Shown here: positions 7,330 to 14,644 of the stretch, piece by piece
Layout: every line of letters starts with the position of its first letter
Numbering within the stretch: the first letter of the stretch is position 1
From: an uncultured Clostridiaceae bacterium
GTDB lineage: Bacteria > Bacillota > Clostridia > Lachnospirales > Lachnospiraceae
Assembly: GCA_902477765.1 (NCBI GenBank)
Contig: CABSIM010000039.1
Location: forward strand, 1 to 25,241
Reading direction: 5' to 3'
DNA: 25,241 bases
The notes under the pieces: model-generated
Seen by the model: only the letters and a program-made list of their open reading frames with translations
The model's database searches: none
What the model was told of the DNA's origin: nothing
Program-made: the position numbers and the translations under genes

Positions 7330-8112
7330 ATGGAAGATGCATCAAAAAATCCGATTCAGGTTGCAGATAAGATCTTTCAGGTTATTGAGATTCTGGCGGA
7401 AAACGGCCCCATGGGCATCATGGAGCTGAGCCACAGCCTGGGTTATCACAAAAGTACAATACACAGACTGGTGAATTCCCTGGTGTGCCTGGGATACATC
7501 AGACAGGATGAGGAATCGCTGAAATATTCCCTTTCCCTGAAAATTCTGGAGATCGGAAGCAAGATCCTGGAACAGACCAATATGGCTTCCCTGATCCATC
7601 CGTCTCTCCGGAAGCTGTCGGAGCAGACCGGGGAGACCGTTCATCTGGTCCGCAGGGAAGGGACGGAAGCGGTATACATAGACAAGGTGGAGTCCAGTAC
7701 CAGTTCCATCCGGATGGTATCAAGGGTGGGAAGCAGGATTCCTCTTTACTGTTCCGGAGTGGGAAAGGCACTGCTGGCGGAACTGACCGACGAGGAGATA
7801 AGAAGGATCTGGCAGGCGTCTGATATCCGGCGCCTGACTCCGTATACCATTACGGAATATGATCAGCTGATGGAGAAAATCCGGGAAGTGCGGCGGAACG
7901 GATATGCAGTGGATGATGAGGAAAATGAGGAAGGGGTGCGCTGCATTGCCGTAAGCCTGCGGGATTATCATAAGGAACCTGTATATGCGCTCAGTATTTC
8001 GGCACCGGTGGGGCGGATGACCGGAGAACGCATGAAAGAATTGGAAAAGGACGTACTGTCTTTCAGACAGGAACTGGCAAAGACACTGGGGTTCAGCAGA
8101 ACCGACCAGTAA
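7330..8112 (+). CDS. IclR-family transcriptional regulator
   Basis: A 260-residue DNA-binding regulator. The N-terminal winged helix (residues about 8-65: QVADKIFQVIEIL, GIMELSHSLGYHKSTIHRLVNSL, LGYI) is followed by the IclR effector domain (LRKLSEQTGETVHLVRREG, YIDKVESS, PLYCSGVGKALLAEL, GYAVDDEENEEGVRCIAVSL). I chose the ATG at 7330, 10 bases after GGAGG; the ATG at 7321 is only one base from that site. It begins 18 bases after rho and has no separate promoter that I can see, so it may be cotranscribed. It ends 19 bases before an amidohydrolase gene, which is its likely target by the usual IclR arrangement (inference). Its ligand is unknown. Confidence 0.93.
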   Translation: MEDASKNPIQVADKIFQVIEILAENGPMGIMELSHSLGYHKSTIHRLVNSLVCLGYIRQDEESLKYSLSLKILEIGSKILEQTNMASLIHPSLRKLSEQTGETVHLVRREGTEAVYIDKVESSTSSIRMVSRVGSRIPLYCSGVGKALLAELTDEEIRRIWQASDIRRLTPYTITEYDQLMEKIREVRRNGYAVDDEENEEGVRCIAVSLRDYHKEPVYALSISAPVGRMTGERMKELEKDVLSFRQELAKTLGFSRTDQ

Positions 8113-8131
8113 AAAGAAAGGGGAGGGTACA

Positions 8132-9553
8132 ATGTTTGATATCCTGATTATTCATGGAACCGTCATTACGGCCGACAGAGAACACCATATTTACAGTGAC
8201 GGGTATGTGGCCGTGCAGGGAGACCGGATCGCGGCAGTGGGAGACATGAGGGAACTGTCTTCCATACCTCCGGCGGTAAAAGTGATTGACGCCGGAAAAA
8301 ATGCCGTTTTGCCGGGTCTGGTGGACGGACACGGACACGGCGGCCATTGTCTGGTCAAGACGCTGGGGGAGCACCTGTATGCCTGGGAGCCCATGGCAGA
8401 AGAAATCTACTACCGGTGTACGGATGAGGAGTTCTGGTATGCCGAAGGGGCTCTGGCAGCGGCCGAGAGGGTGAAATTCGGTATCACCACCGGTGTTTCC
8501 ATGATCGGAAATACGCCGCAGATCGATATTCTGGAACCTCTGGAGGCGAATCTGGCGGCCTCTTCTTCCGTGGGAATCCGGCAGATGAGCGGAATTGGAT
8601 GTGCCAACGGGCCCTGGCCGAAACATGCCAGAAGGTTCATGAAGGACGGCAGTGTGAAAGAATATGATGTGACGCCGGATATGGCATATGAGGCAACCCG
8701 CAGATCCGTGGCGGAATTCAACGGAAAATATCCCAGGGCTTCCTGCATTGTGGCGCCGGGAAGAATGGGAAGACGTCCCGGAGAAACCGATGAGGCCAAT
8801 ATCCGTCACAACCGGACCATGCTGGAAATTGCAAAAGAATATCAGGTGCCGCTTCATACCCATGCGTTCGGAGGGGACGTACAGTTTCTCCATGACACGC
8901 TTCCGGAATCACTGGATTATATGCTTTCCCTGACCCACAGCACCGGATACAGTGAGGAAGAACTGAATATTCTGGCATCTTCGGCGGCCTATGTATTCCA
9001 TGGTCCCACAACACGTTCTGCCATCCGGAAATTCTGTCCGGTATACAAAATGCTGCAGAAGGGGATCCATGTGGCCGTGGTGACAGACGGCACGGCACCG
9101 GACCGGAGTTATGATATCTGGAGAGACATGAAGAATGTCCAGCTGCTGCAGAGAAGCAGTGAGGAAGATACAGGCGTGCTGCCCTGCGGAAAAGTTCTGG
9201 AGCTGGTGACGGCAGAGCCGGCCAGAGCGCTGGGAATCTATGATCAGGTGGGTTCCCTGGAAAAAGGGAAAAAGGCCGATGTGATCATCGTCAATGTCCA
9301 TCAGCCCCATCTGGCGCCTTTTGGCGTCATGCCGGTTCAGAGGCTGGTATATCATGCCATGGGACAGGATGTGGATACTTCCATCATTGACGGACAGGTT
9401 GTCATGGAACACCGGAAGCTTCTGACCGTGAACGAGGAAAAGATCCTTCAGGATGCGGAACGGGCTTTTGAAGCCATGATGGAGCGCTTCGGAAGAAAAG
9501 ATGTTATGGATCCCGGAGATCTGTACGGGCTTCATTATCCTCAGGAAATATAG
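8132..9553 (+). CDS. Amidohydrolase of the TRZ/ATZ-like group with a variant active site
   Basis: A 473-residue metal-dependent hydrolase, probably cytoplasmic, of the amidohydrolase superfamily (cytosine, guanine and triazine deaminase-like). It has the small beta-sandwich at both ends (IIHGTVITADREH at the start; GSLEKGKKADVIIV near 380) around a TIM barrel. Metal-ligand candidates are His67/His69 in VDGHGHGGH, His242/His244 in HTHAFGG and Asp319 in TDG. The barrel strand that normally reads H-x-H-x-x-E has Gly at 247 where the catalytic Glu is expected, and the usual NHCPxSN reads FHGPTTRS. The substrate is therefore not predictable; it could be an atypical deaminase, a chlorohydrolase-like enzyme or an inactive relative. 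GGGGAGG precedes the ATG. It follows an IclR regulator by 19 bases and precedes a MATE exporter. Confidence 0.85.
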   Translation: MFDILIIHGTVITADREHHIYSDGYVAVQGDRIAAVGDMRELSSIPPAVKVIDAGKNAVLPGLVDGHGHGGHCLVKTLGEHLYAWEPMAEEIYYRCTDEEFWYAEGALAAAERVKFGITTGVSMIGNTPQIDILEPLEANLAASSSVGIRQMSGIGCANGPWPKHARRFMKDGSVKEYDVTPDMAYEATRRSVAEFNGKYPRASCIVAPGRMGRRPGETDEANIRHNRTMLEIAKEYQVPLHTHAFGGDVQFLHDTLPESLDYMLSLTHSTGYSEEELNILASSAAYVFHGPTTRSAIRKFCPVYKMLQKGIHVAVVTDGTAPDRSYDIWRDMKNVQLLQRSSEEDTGVLPCGKVLELVTAEPARALGIYDQVGSLEKGKKADVIIVNVHQPHLAPFGVMPVQRLVYHAMGQDVDTSIIDGQVVMEHRKLLTVNEEKILQDAERAFEAMMERFGRKDVMDPGDLYGLHYPQEI

Positions 9554-9604
9554 TCATAATGCACAAAAATATTTGTCAAATTTCGCAGATATCCATCATT
9601 TTTC

Positions 9605-9633
9605 TTGCTTTTCTGTTTTTACGGTAATATAAT
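9605..9633 (+). promoter_or_regulatory. Probable promoter for the MATE transporter gene
   Basis: TTGCTT (9605-9610), a 17-base spacer, then a perfect TATAAT (9628-9633). It lies in the 112-base gap after the amidohydrolase, so the transporter can be expressed on its own. No clear terminator separates the two genes. Confidence 0.55.
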
Positions 9634-9665
9634 AAAGACAGTTGAAACAGGGAGAGGTGTATGAC

Positions 9666-11045
9666 ATGGAAGAAAGACTGCGAAGTATGACGGCAAAATT
9701 TCTGGGCGGAAATAAAAAAGGATACCAGACGGCATTCCACATGGCGTGGCCTGCCGTCATGGAATCTTTTTTTATTGCTCTGGCGGGTATGGTGGATTCC
9801 CTGATGGTAAGTTCCATGGGAGCCTATGCGGTGGCGGCTGTGGGACTGACCACCCAGCCCAAATTCATCGGATTATGCATTTTTATCGCCACCAACGTAT
9901 CGGTTTCGGCACTGGTGGCCAGACGGCGGGGCGAACAGGACAAGCTGGGAGCCAATCAGGTTCTGGTGATGGCTGTGACGTTTACGGTTCTGGCGGGCGC
10001 CCTGGTCAGTATTCTGTGTGTCACGCTGGCAGATCCCATTATCCGCCTGTGCGGTGCCAGTGAGGATACACAGGACAGTGCGGCACTGTATTTCAGAATC
10101 ATCATGGGAGGAATGTTGTTCAATATCATCTCCATGGTGATCAACGCGGCCCAGAGAGGTGCCGGCAATACAAAAATTGCCATGAGAACCAATGTCACCT
10201 CCAACGTGGTCAATATGATCGGCAATTATCTTCTGATACAGGGCAACTGCGGATTCCCGGAACTGGGAATCGCCGGTGCCGCCATTGCCACGGTATTCGG
10301 TACATTTGTAGCCTGCATCATGAGTATCGCATCACTGTTTCCCAGGGATAATTTCGTGAACATTCCCTATATCGTCCGCGAAAAGGTACGCATCACTCTG
10401 GAACCGGCAAAGAACATGGCGAAGATCGCGTCCAGTGTATTTCTGGAACAGATTTTCATGAGGATCGGCTTCCTGTCGGTGGCTCTGATGGTGGCCAGAC
10501 TGGGAACAGATGCCTTTGCTGCTCATCAGGTGGGGATGAATATCATGAACCTTTCCTTCTCCTTCGGAGACGGCATGCAGGTGGCAGCTGTGGCGCTCTG
10601 CGGCCGGAGCCTCGGAGAGAACAGGCCGGACCTGGCAAAGATGTACGGCACCATCTGCCAGCGTATCGGGAATATGATTTCCCTGGTGCTGGCGGTTCTG
10701 TATCTTCTGTTCGGTGCCTGGCTGTACCATCTGTTTTTCAGTGAGGCACATATCATTGCCATGGGCGTGGTGATTACCAAGATTCTGACGGTGATCGTAC
10801 TGCTGCAGATTGCCCAGGTGATTTACATGGGATGCCTGAGAGGCGCCGGAGACGTGATCTTTACCACGGTGGCGTCCACCATCAGCATCACATTTGTCCG
10901 CCCTGTGGTTTCCTATCTTCTGGGCTTTGTCATGGGGCTGGGACTTCCGGGAATCTGGCTGGGAATTCTGGTGGACCAGTTCAGCAGGCTCTGCCTGACC
11001 ACCTGGAGATTCAAAAGCGGAAAATGGACAAAGATCAAGATATAA
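9666..11045 (+). CDS. MATE-family efflux transporter
   Basis: A 459-residue integral membrane protein of the multidrug and toxin extrusion family, normally a Na+- or H+-coupled drug or metabolite exporter. About twelve hydrophobic segments can be counted in two related halves. Family marks are AWPAVMESFFIALAGMVDSL near the start, the QRGAGNT motif after TM5, and the repeated equivalent CLRGAGDV in the second half. The ATG at 9666 is 8 bases after GGGAGAGG; an in-frame TTG at 9642 lies upstream of that site and is unlikely. It has its own promoter. Its position behind an IclR-amidohydrolase pair may reflect a common metabolite, but this is inference and MATE genes are frequent in Lachnospiraceae. 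Confidence 0.92.
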   Translation: MEERLRSMTAKFLGGNKKGYQTAFHMAWPAVMESFFIALAGMVDSLMVSSMGAYAVAAVGLTTQPKFIGLCIFIATNVSVSALVARRRGEQDKLGANQVLVMAVTFTVLAGALVSILCVTLADPIIRLCGASEDTQDSAALYFRIIMGGMLFNIISMVINAAQRGAGNTKIAMRTNVTSNVVNMIGNYLLIQGNCGFPELGIAGAAIATVFGTFVACIMSIASLFPRDNFVNIPYIVREKVRITLEPAKNMAKIASSVFLEQIFMRIGFLSVALMVARLGTDAFAAHQVGMNIMNLSFSFGDGMQVAAVALCGRSLGENRPDLAKMYGTICQRIGNMISLVLAVLYLLFGAWLYHLFFSEAHIIAMGVVITKILTVIVLLQIAQVIYMGCLRGAGDVIFTTVASTISITFVRPVVSYLLGFVMGLGLPGIWLGILVDQFSRLCLTTWRFKSGKWTKIKI

Positions 11046-11101
11046 GAAGCGGCGGACTGGAAGAGGCATCTGCCTTTCCGGTTTCCATCATTTCATAAAA
11101 A

Positions 11102-11141
11102 AGAAAGGGCCATGGACAACAGATGTCCGCGGGCCCTTTCT
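11102..11141 (-). terminator. Terminator of the TrpXYZ-like operon
   Basis: AGAAAGGGCC (11102-11111) pairs with GGCCCTTTCT (11132-11141), with an inner GGAC/GTCC stem. Read on the minus strand the hairpin is followed by a run of T (the A-run just before 11102), so it ends the ABC operon. On the plus strand the T-tail is weak, but the hairpin may also stop readthrough from the MATE gene. Confidence 0.75.
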
Positions 11142-11173
11142 GCATGAAGAGAGGCATGGTTTCGGCAGACTGC

Positions 11174-11947
11174 CTAATTTCCGCACTCGATGCTTATTTT
11201 ATTGAACATTTCCAGAATATCCTCCACCTGCATACGGGCTTTTTCACTGCCGCTGCGGTCCAGAACCGTATTGCCCTGATGCATCATCAGAAGGCGATTG
11301 CCGTATTCCACTGCATAGCGGAGATTGTGGGTGACCATAATGGTGGTCAGTTTTTTTTCATGGACGATTCTGTCTGTAAGTTCCATGATGGTTTCGGCGG
11401 TTTTGGGGTCCAGCGCAGCCGTATGTTCGTCCAGAATCAGGAACTCGATGGGAGTCATGGTGGACATGAGAAGAGCCATGGCCTGACGCTGGCCGCCGGA
11501 AAGAACGCCGACTTTTACCTGAAGTTTGTCTTCCAGCCCCAGCCCCAGCGTCTTCAGCTGTTCTCTGTAGAAGTCGATCCGGGCCCGGTTGGTGCCGGGA
11601 AGAAGGTTGAAGGATTTGCCCTTGTTGTCTGCCAGGGCCATGTTTTCAAGAATCGTCATGTTGGGGCAGGTGCCCATGGCAGGATTCTGAAAAACCCGGC
11701 CGATCCTGCGCTGCCGCCTGTATTCGGGCATTTTTGTGATGTTTTCACCGTTGACGAAAATGGAACCGGCATCCAGGGGAATACTTCCGCAGATCAGATT
11801 CAGAAGCGTGGTTTTTCCGGAACCGTTGCTGCCCACGACGGATACAAACTCGCCTTCGTTTATGGTGAGATCAAAATTGTCAAACAGACACATTTCATTG
11901 ACGGTGCCTGCATTATAGTTTTTGCTGATACCTTTTAATTCAAGCAT
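11174..11947 (-). CDS. trpZ: ABC transporter ATP-binding protein (TrpZ-like)
   Basis: A 257-residue ATPase that would power uptake by the two upstream genes. Walker A GSNGSGKTT is near residues 39-47, the signature LSGGQRQ near 150, Walker B LILDEHTAALDP follows and the switch histidine is in MVTHN. The histidine in DEHTA replaces the usual proline of DEPTA, as is common in this ABC subgroup. The reading frame overlaps the end of the permease gene by 8 bases, with AAGGAGG ahead of the ATG, so the two are translationally linked. It is the last gene of the operon, followed by a strong terminator. Naming it TrpZ depends on the tryptophan T-box upstream and the TrpX-like binding protein; the ATPase alone is generic. 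Confidence 0.88.
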   Translation of the reverse strand: MLELKGISKNYNAGTVNEMCLFDNFDLTINEGEFVSVVGSNGSGKTTLLNLICGSIPLDAGSIFVNGENITKMPEYRRQRRIGRVFQNPAMGTCPNMTILENMALADNKGKSFNLLPGTNRARIDFYREQLKTLGLGLEDKLQVKVGVLSGGQRQAMALLMSTMTPIEFLILDEHTAALDPKTAETIMELTDRIVHEKKLTTIMVTHNLRYAVEYGNRLLMMHQGNTVLDRSGSEKARMQVEDILEMFNKISIECGN

Positions 11948-12830
11948 TCTGGTTCCTCCTTTGTCTGAGAGAGGTACTGATGATCAGCGCAAGCAGAAGA
12001 ATCGCCGCCGTGATCATTTTCTGGTCTGTGGCCTTTACGAATCTGCGGGAAATGACCAGAGCAATGCAGGCTTTATAGAGGATGGAACCGGCAATGACGG
12101 CGGTCGTGGCTTTCAGGGCGCGGATGCGGCCGAAAATCTGTGTTCCCAGGATCACGCTGGCGAGGCCCAGAACCATGGTTCCCGTACCGATGGAGATTTC
12201 GAAGAAGCCCTGTTTCTGGCACAGGATGCTTCCTGACAATGCGGCGAAGCCGTTGGCGATGGCAAGCCCGATGATTTTTACGGTGCCTTTGTCCTTTGCC
12301 AGAGCCGTCACCAGAGAATCATTGTCACCGGCAGCCCGGAGCAGATAGCCGGATTTTGTGCTGAGATACCAGTCCAGAAGAAACTTGCAGATCAGCGCGA
12401 TGACGGCCGTAACGGCCACCACCGTATAGGGCATCAGATTTTCAGGAAGGCGGCTCCTGAAAAATTCGTTGTCAAAAATAGTGTCCTGGGAAAGGATCGG
12501 AAGATTGGCCTTCATTCCGGCAATTCGCAGGTTGATGGAGTACAGGGCAGTCATGACAATGATTCCCGAAAACAGATCCCGTACCCTGAATCTGACATGA
12601 ATCAGTCCGGTTACGCAGCCTGCCAGAGCGCCTGCCAGAAAGGACAGAGGCAGAGCAGCGGCCGGCGGTACACCTTTTACAATCAGGCTGGCAGTCAGTG
12701 CGGCACCAAGGGGAAAAGTACCGTCCACTGAAAGATCCGGAAAATCCAGAATCCGGTATGTGATGTAAACGCCCAGGGCCATGATGGCATAAATCAGGCC
12801 TTCTTCAAAGATTCCTAGAATGATCGTCAT
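11940..12830 (-). CDS. trpY: ABC transporter permease (TrpY-like, branched-chain amino acid type fold)
   Basis: A 296-residue membrane protein with about eight to nine hydrophobic segments, of the permease class found beside ABC_sub_bind lipoproteins. The start LGIFEEGLIYAIMALGVYITYRIL and the DLSVDGTFPLGAA segment resemble this class, and the TAxALAKDKGTVKIIGLAIANGF region is the likely coupling loop contacting the ATPase. GGAGG precedes the ATG. The gap from the binding-protein stop is 50 bases with no terminator, and its 3' end overlaps the ATPase gene. Partners and the T-box leader argue for tryptophan uptake. A related simple permease for another substrate cannot be ruled out from this sequence alone. 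Confidence 0.88.
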   Translation of the reverse strand: MTIILGIFEEGLIYAIMALGVYITYRILDFPDLSVDGTFPLGAALTASLIVKGVPPAAALPLSFLAGALAGCVTGLIHVRFRVRDLFSGIIVMTALYSINLRIAGMKANLPILSQDTIFDNEFFRSRLPENLMPYTVVAVTAVIALICKFLLDWYLSTKSGYLLRAAGDNDSLVTALAKDKGTVKIIGLAIANGFAALSGSILCQKQGFFEISIGTGTMVLGLASVILGTQIFGRIRALKATTAVIAGSILYKACIALVISRRFVKATDQKMITAAILLLALIISTSLRQRRNQNA

Positions 12831-12880
12831 GATGAGCCTCCATACAAAAGTATAATTCGATGCGGTTGAAGAAAAAACGT

Positions 12881-13993
12881 TTATTCAGAAATTTCCGTAA
12901 ACAGCTCGGATGCTGTGGCAGTCAGCTCTTCGGGAAGGGTGATGCCCAGCATGTCGGCCACTGCCATATTGCCGTAGAAAGACGCTTCTTCGATAATTTC
13001 ATAATTGATTGAATCTGCAGAGGCCTCGCCCTTCAGAACTTTTGCAGCCATACGGCCGGTCTGTTTTCCGAGCTCCACATAGTCGAGTCCCATGGAAGCC
13101 AGGCATCCGATGCGGACCTGTTCAATTTCGCTTCCGAATACCGGGATTCCCTTGGCATTGGCCTTGGAAAGGATCAGCGGCAGAGAAGAGACCACATTGT
13201 TGTCTGTCAGATTGTTCAGACAGTCCACTTCTTCCAGAAGGCTGTCGGCGGCCAGCGGAATGTCGGCAGCGGAAGACACGCCGCCCTCCACAATTTCAAA
13301 ACCATATTCCGGAGCCAGAGCTTTGTACTCTTCCAGAGTGGATGCGGAGTTTACCTCACTGGTGGTGTACATGATTCCGATTTTTTCTGCATCCGGAAGA
13401 ATTTCACGGATCATCTGAAGCTGCTGTTCCACCGGAAGCTTATCGCTGGTGCCTGTCACCTGCCCTACGGGAGACCCGTCGGCATTGGCAAGCTCTGCGG
13501 CCACAGGGTCTGTAACGGCTGTATAGATGACAGGAATATCATACTTGCGGCCCACGCTGTAGGCACTCTGGGCGATGGGAGTTGCAATGGCACAGATCAT
13601 ATCCACATTCTGGCCGGCAAAGTTATTGACAATCTGGGCGGCGAGACCGGAATCTGACTGTGCGTTTTCTTCCAGGACCGTAAGATTTTCCCCCTCGATC
13701 AGGCCTTCCTCTGCCAGCCCTGCCAGAAATCCTTCCCTGCAGTTGTCAAGGGAGCCATGAACGGCATACTGTCCGATTCCGATGGTAAAGGAGCCGGAAG
13801 CCGGATACGTGTTTCCGGCAGAAGTTTCAGAATTTTCTGTACCGGAAGCCGCGGATGTGGTTTCTTCCGATGCAGCAGAAGAAGATTCCGCGGAAGCGGC
13901 AGATGTGGTGCTGGAGGCGTCCGGAGCGGAGCAGCCTGCCAGAAGCGCTGCGGTCAAAGCCGTAAGAACCAGAGCTTTCATTGTTTTCTTCAT
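12881..13993 (-). CDS. trpX: ABC transporter substrate-binding lipoprotein (TrpX-like, ABC_sub_bind family)
   Basis: A 370-residue lipoprotein that would capture the substrate outside the membrane. It starts with a signal peptide ending in the lipobox LLAGC (lipid-modified Cys about residue 20), then a ~45-residue Ser/Thr/Ala/Glu linker, then the two-lobe periplasmic-type fold (FTIGIGQYAVHGSLDN, DMICAIATPIAQSA, PVIYTAVTDPVAAEL, KIGIMYTTSEVNS, GIPVFGSEIEQV). I chose the ATG at 13993 with AGGAGG 8 bases upstream; an in-frame ATG at 14089 lies inside the T-box terminator. Streptococcal TrpX belongs to this family, and the Trp-specific T-box in front supports tryptophan as the substrate. It is the first gene of a three-gene operon. 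Confidence 0.9.
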   Translation of the reverse strand: MKKTMKALVLTALTAALLAGCSAPDASSTTSAASAESSSAASEETTSAASGTENSETSAGNTYPASGSFTIGIGQYAVHGSLDNCREGFLAGLAEEGLIEGENLTVLEENAQSDSGLAAQIVNNFAGQNVDMICAIATPIAQSAYSVGRKYDIPVIYTAVTDPVAAELANADGSPVGQVTGTSDKLPVEQQLQMIREILPDAEKIGIMYTTSEVNSASTLEEYKALAPEYGFEIVEGGVSSAADIPLAADSLLEEVDCLNNLTDNNVVSSLPLILSKANAKGIPVFGSEIEQVRIGCLASMGLDYVELGKQTGRMAAKVLKGEASADSINYEIIEEASFYGNMAVADMLGITLPEELTATASELFTEISE

Positions 13994-14071
13994 AATTTGT
14001 TCCTCCTGTGATATGGATTGATTGCTGTCGGATTCCGGAGGAATAGAGGACGCGCCGCCGGTTATGGGTAT

Positions 14072-14115
14072 AAAAAAAGTCCCAAGCATTCCTGTTTCCA
14101 GATTATGCTTGAGAC
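14072..14115 (-). terminator. Regulated terminator of the T-box leader
   Basis: On the minus strand GTCTCAAGCAT (14115-14105) pairs with ATGCTTGGGAC (14089-14079, one G-U pair), followed by seven T (14078-14072). The CTCAA of the left arm (14113-14109) can pair instead with TTGAG of the T-box sequence (14141-14137), giving the competing antiterminator. Confidence 0.9.
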
Positions 14116-14355
14116 GAATTCACATCCGCGGTGCCACTCAAATTGACTGTATAGCCCTCTTTCCGTATACCAACATATACGCCGCGCAGATAACGGCTGC
14201 GGTTGCCGTCGGTCCATACTTGAAATCGTTCAGGACCGCCCTCGAAAGTCCATTCCATTTTCTGTGACATACCGCAATCCCACCGCCTGCGGCTCTCTGT
14301 GAAGCCAGTGCTGAAAATGTACTCCTCTTTCTCAACGGTTTCTGTATTTGATTGT
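14072..14355 (-). promoter_or_regulatory. T-box riboswitch, tryptophan-specific, upstream of the TrpXYZ-like operon
   Basis: The leader carries the T-box core TTGAGTGGCACCGCGG (from 14141 downward). Stem I can be built by eye: GAAAG/CTTTC below and CATTTTC/GAAAATG above, enclosing a specifier loop with AGTA on the left and GAATGGA on the right. This places the specifier codon UGG (Trp) at 14252-14250. The T-box bulge UGGC would pair with the GCCA end of an uncharged tRNA whose discriminator is G, as in bacterial tRNA-Trp. Two independent features thus agree on tryptophan. Uncharged tRNA-Trp would favour the antiterminator and turn on uptake. Confidence 0.93.
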
Positions 14356-14361
14356 AACGTC

Positions 14362-14390
14362 ATATTAATACGGGGAAAAACGTTTGTCAA
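14362..14390 (-). promoter_or_regulatory. Promoter of the T-box/TrpXYZ-like operon
   Basis: On the minus strand a perfect TTGACA (14390-14385), a 17-base spacer and TAATAT (14367-14362). The start of transcription would be near 14355, just ahead of stem I of the T-box. Confidence 0.85.
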
Positions 14391-14395
14391 GTGTT

Positions 14396-14486
14396 TTTTT
14401 CACAGGCTGTTTCCGGAAGGAAGGGGACCTTTGGGAAGACTGCAGACAGAGGGCCCTGTATATAATATTCATGAGCCTGTGAAAAA
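14396..14486. repeat. Widely spaced 13-base inverted repeat between the Trp operon and ftsH promoters
   Basis: TTTTTCACAGGCT (14396-14408) and AGCCTGTGAAAAA (14474-14486) are perfect inverted copies separated by 65 bases. Each arm lies upstream of the -35 element of one of the two divergent promoters. The interior is not coding and includes a short palindrome AGGGCCCT and a TATAAT-like box. It might be a paired protein-binding site or a remnant of a small mobile element; neither can be settled here. Confidence 0.45.
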
Positions 14487-14519
14487 TGTGTGATTTTTCC
14501 GAAAATTTTATAAATTTCC

Positions 14520-14548
14520 TTGACATGCAGCGCAAACCGCGATACCAT
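14520..14548 (+). promoter_or_regulatory. Probable promoter for ftsH
   Basis: A perfect TTGACA (14520-14525), a 17-base spacer and TACCAT (14543-14548), a weak -10. A better -10-like TAGAAT at 14553 is too far from the -35. The leader would be about 90 bases. No CIRCE-type heat-shock repeat is seen. Confidence 0.5.
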
Positions 14549-14644
14549 AAGGTAGAATCTATAGTGACAAGGTGTCATTTTTTATGAAAAGAGACCGCTT
14601 AAACATGAATGAAAGATTCTGAATAAATGAAGGAGGATTTTGTT

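Noticed and set aside
11123..11938. Plus-strand open frame of 271 codons opposite the ABC ATPase gene
   Set aside because: The minus strand encodes Walker A, signature and Walker B motifs; the plus reading is a shadow and crosses the operon terminator.
14103..14390. Minus-strand open frame of 95 codons before the TrpX-like gene
   Set aside because: It lies entirely inside the promoter and T-box leader, whose RNA features explain the conservation; it has no ribosome binding site.
14396..14486. Reading the 13-base inverted repeat as a definite miniature transposable element
   Set aside because: I see no clear target-site duplication and cannot count other copies; kept only as a repeat.
14487..14644. 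CIRCE or other heat-shock operator before ftsH
   Set aside because: No TTAGCACTC/GAGTGCTAA repeat is present in the leader.
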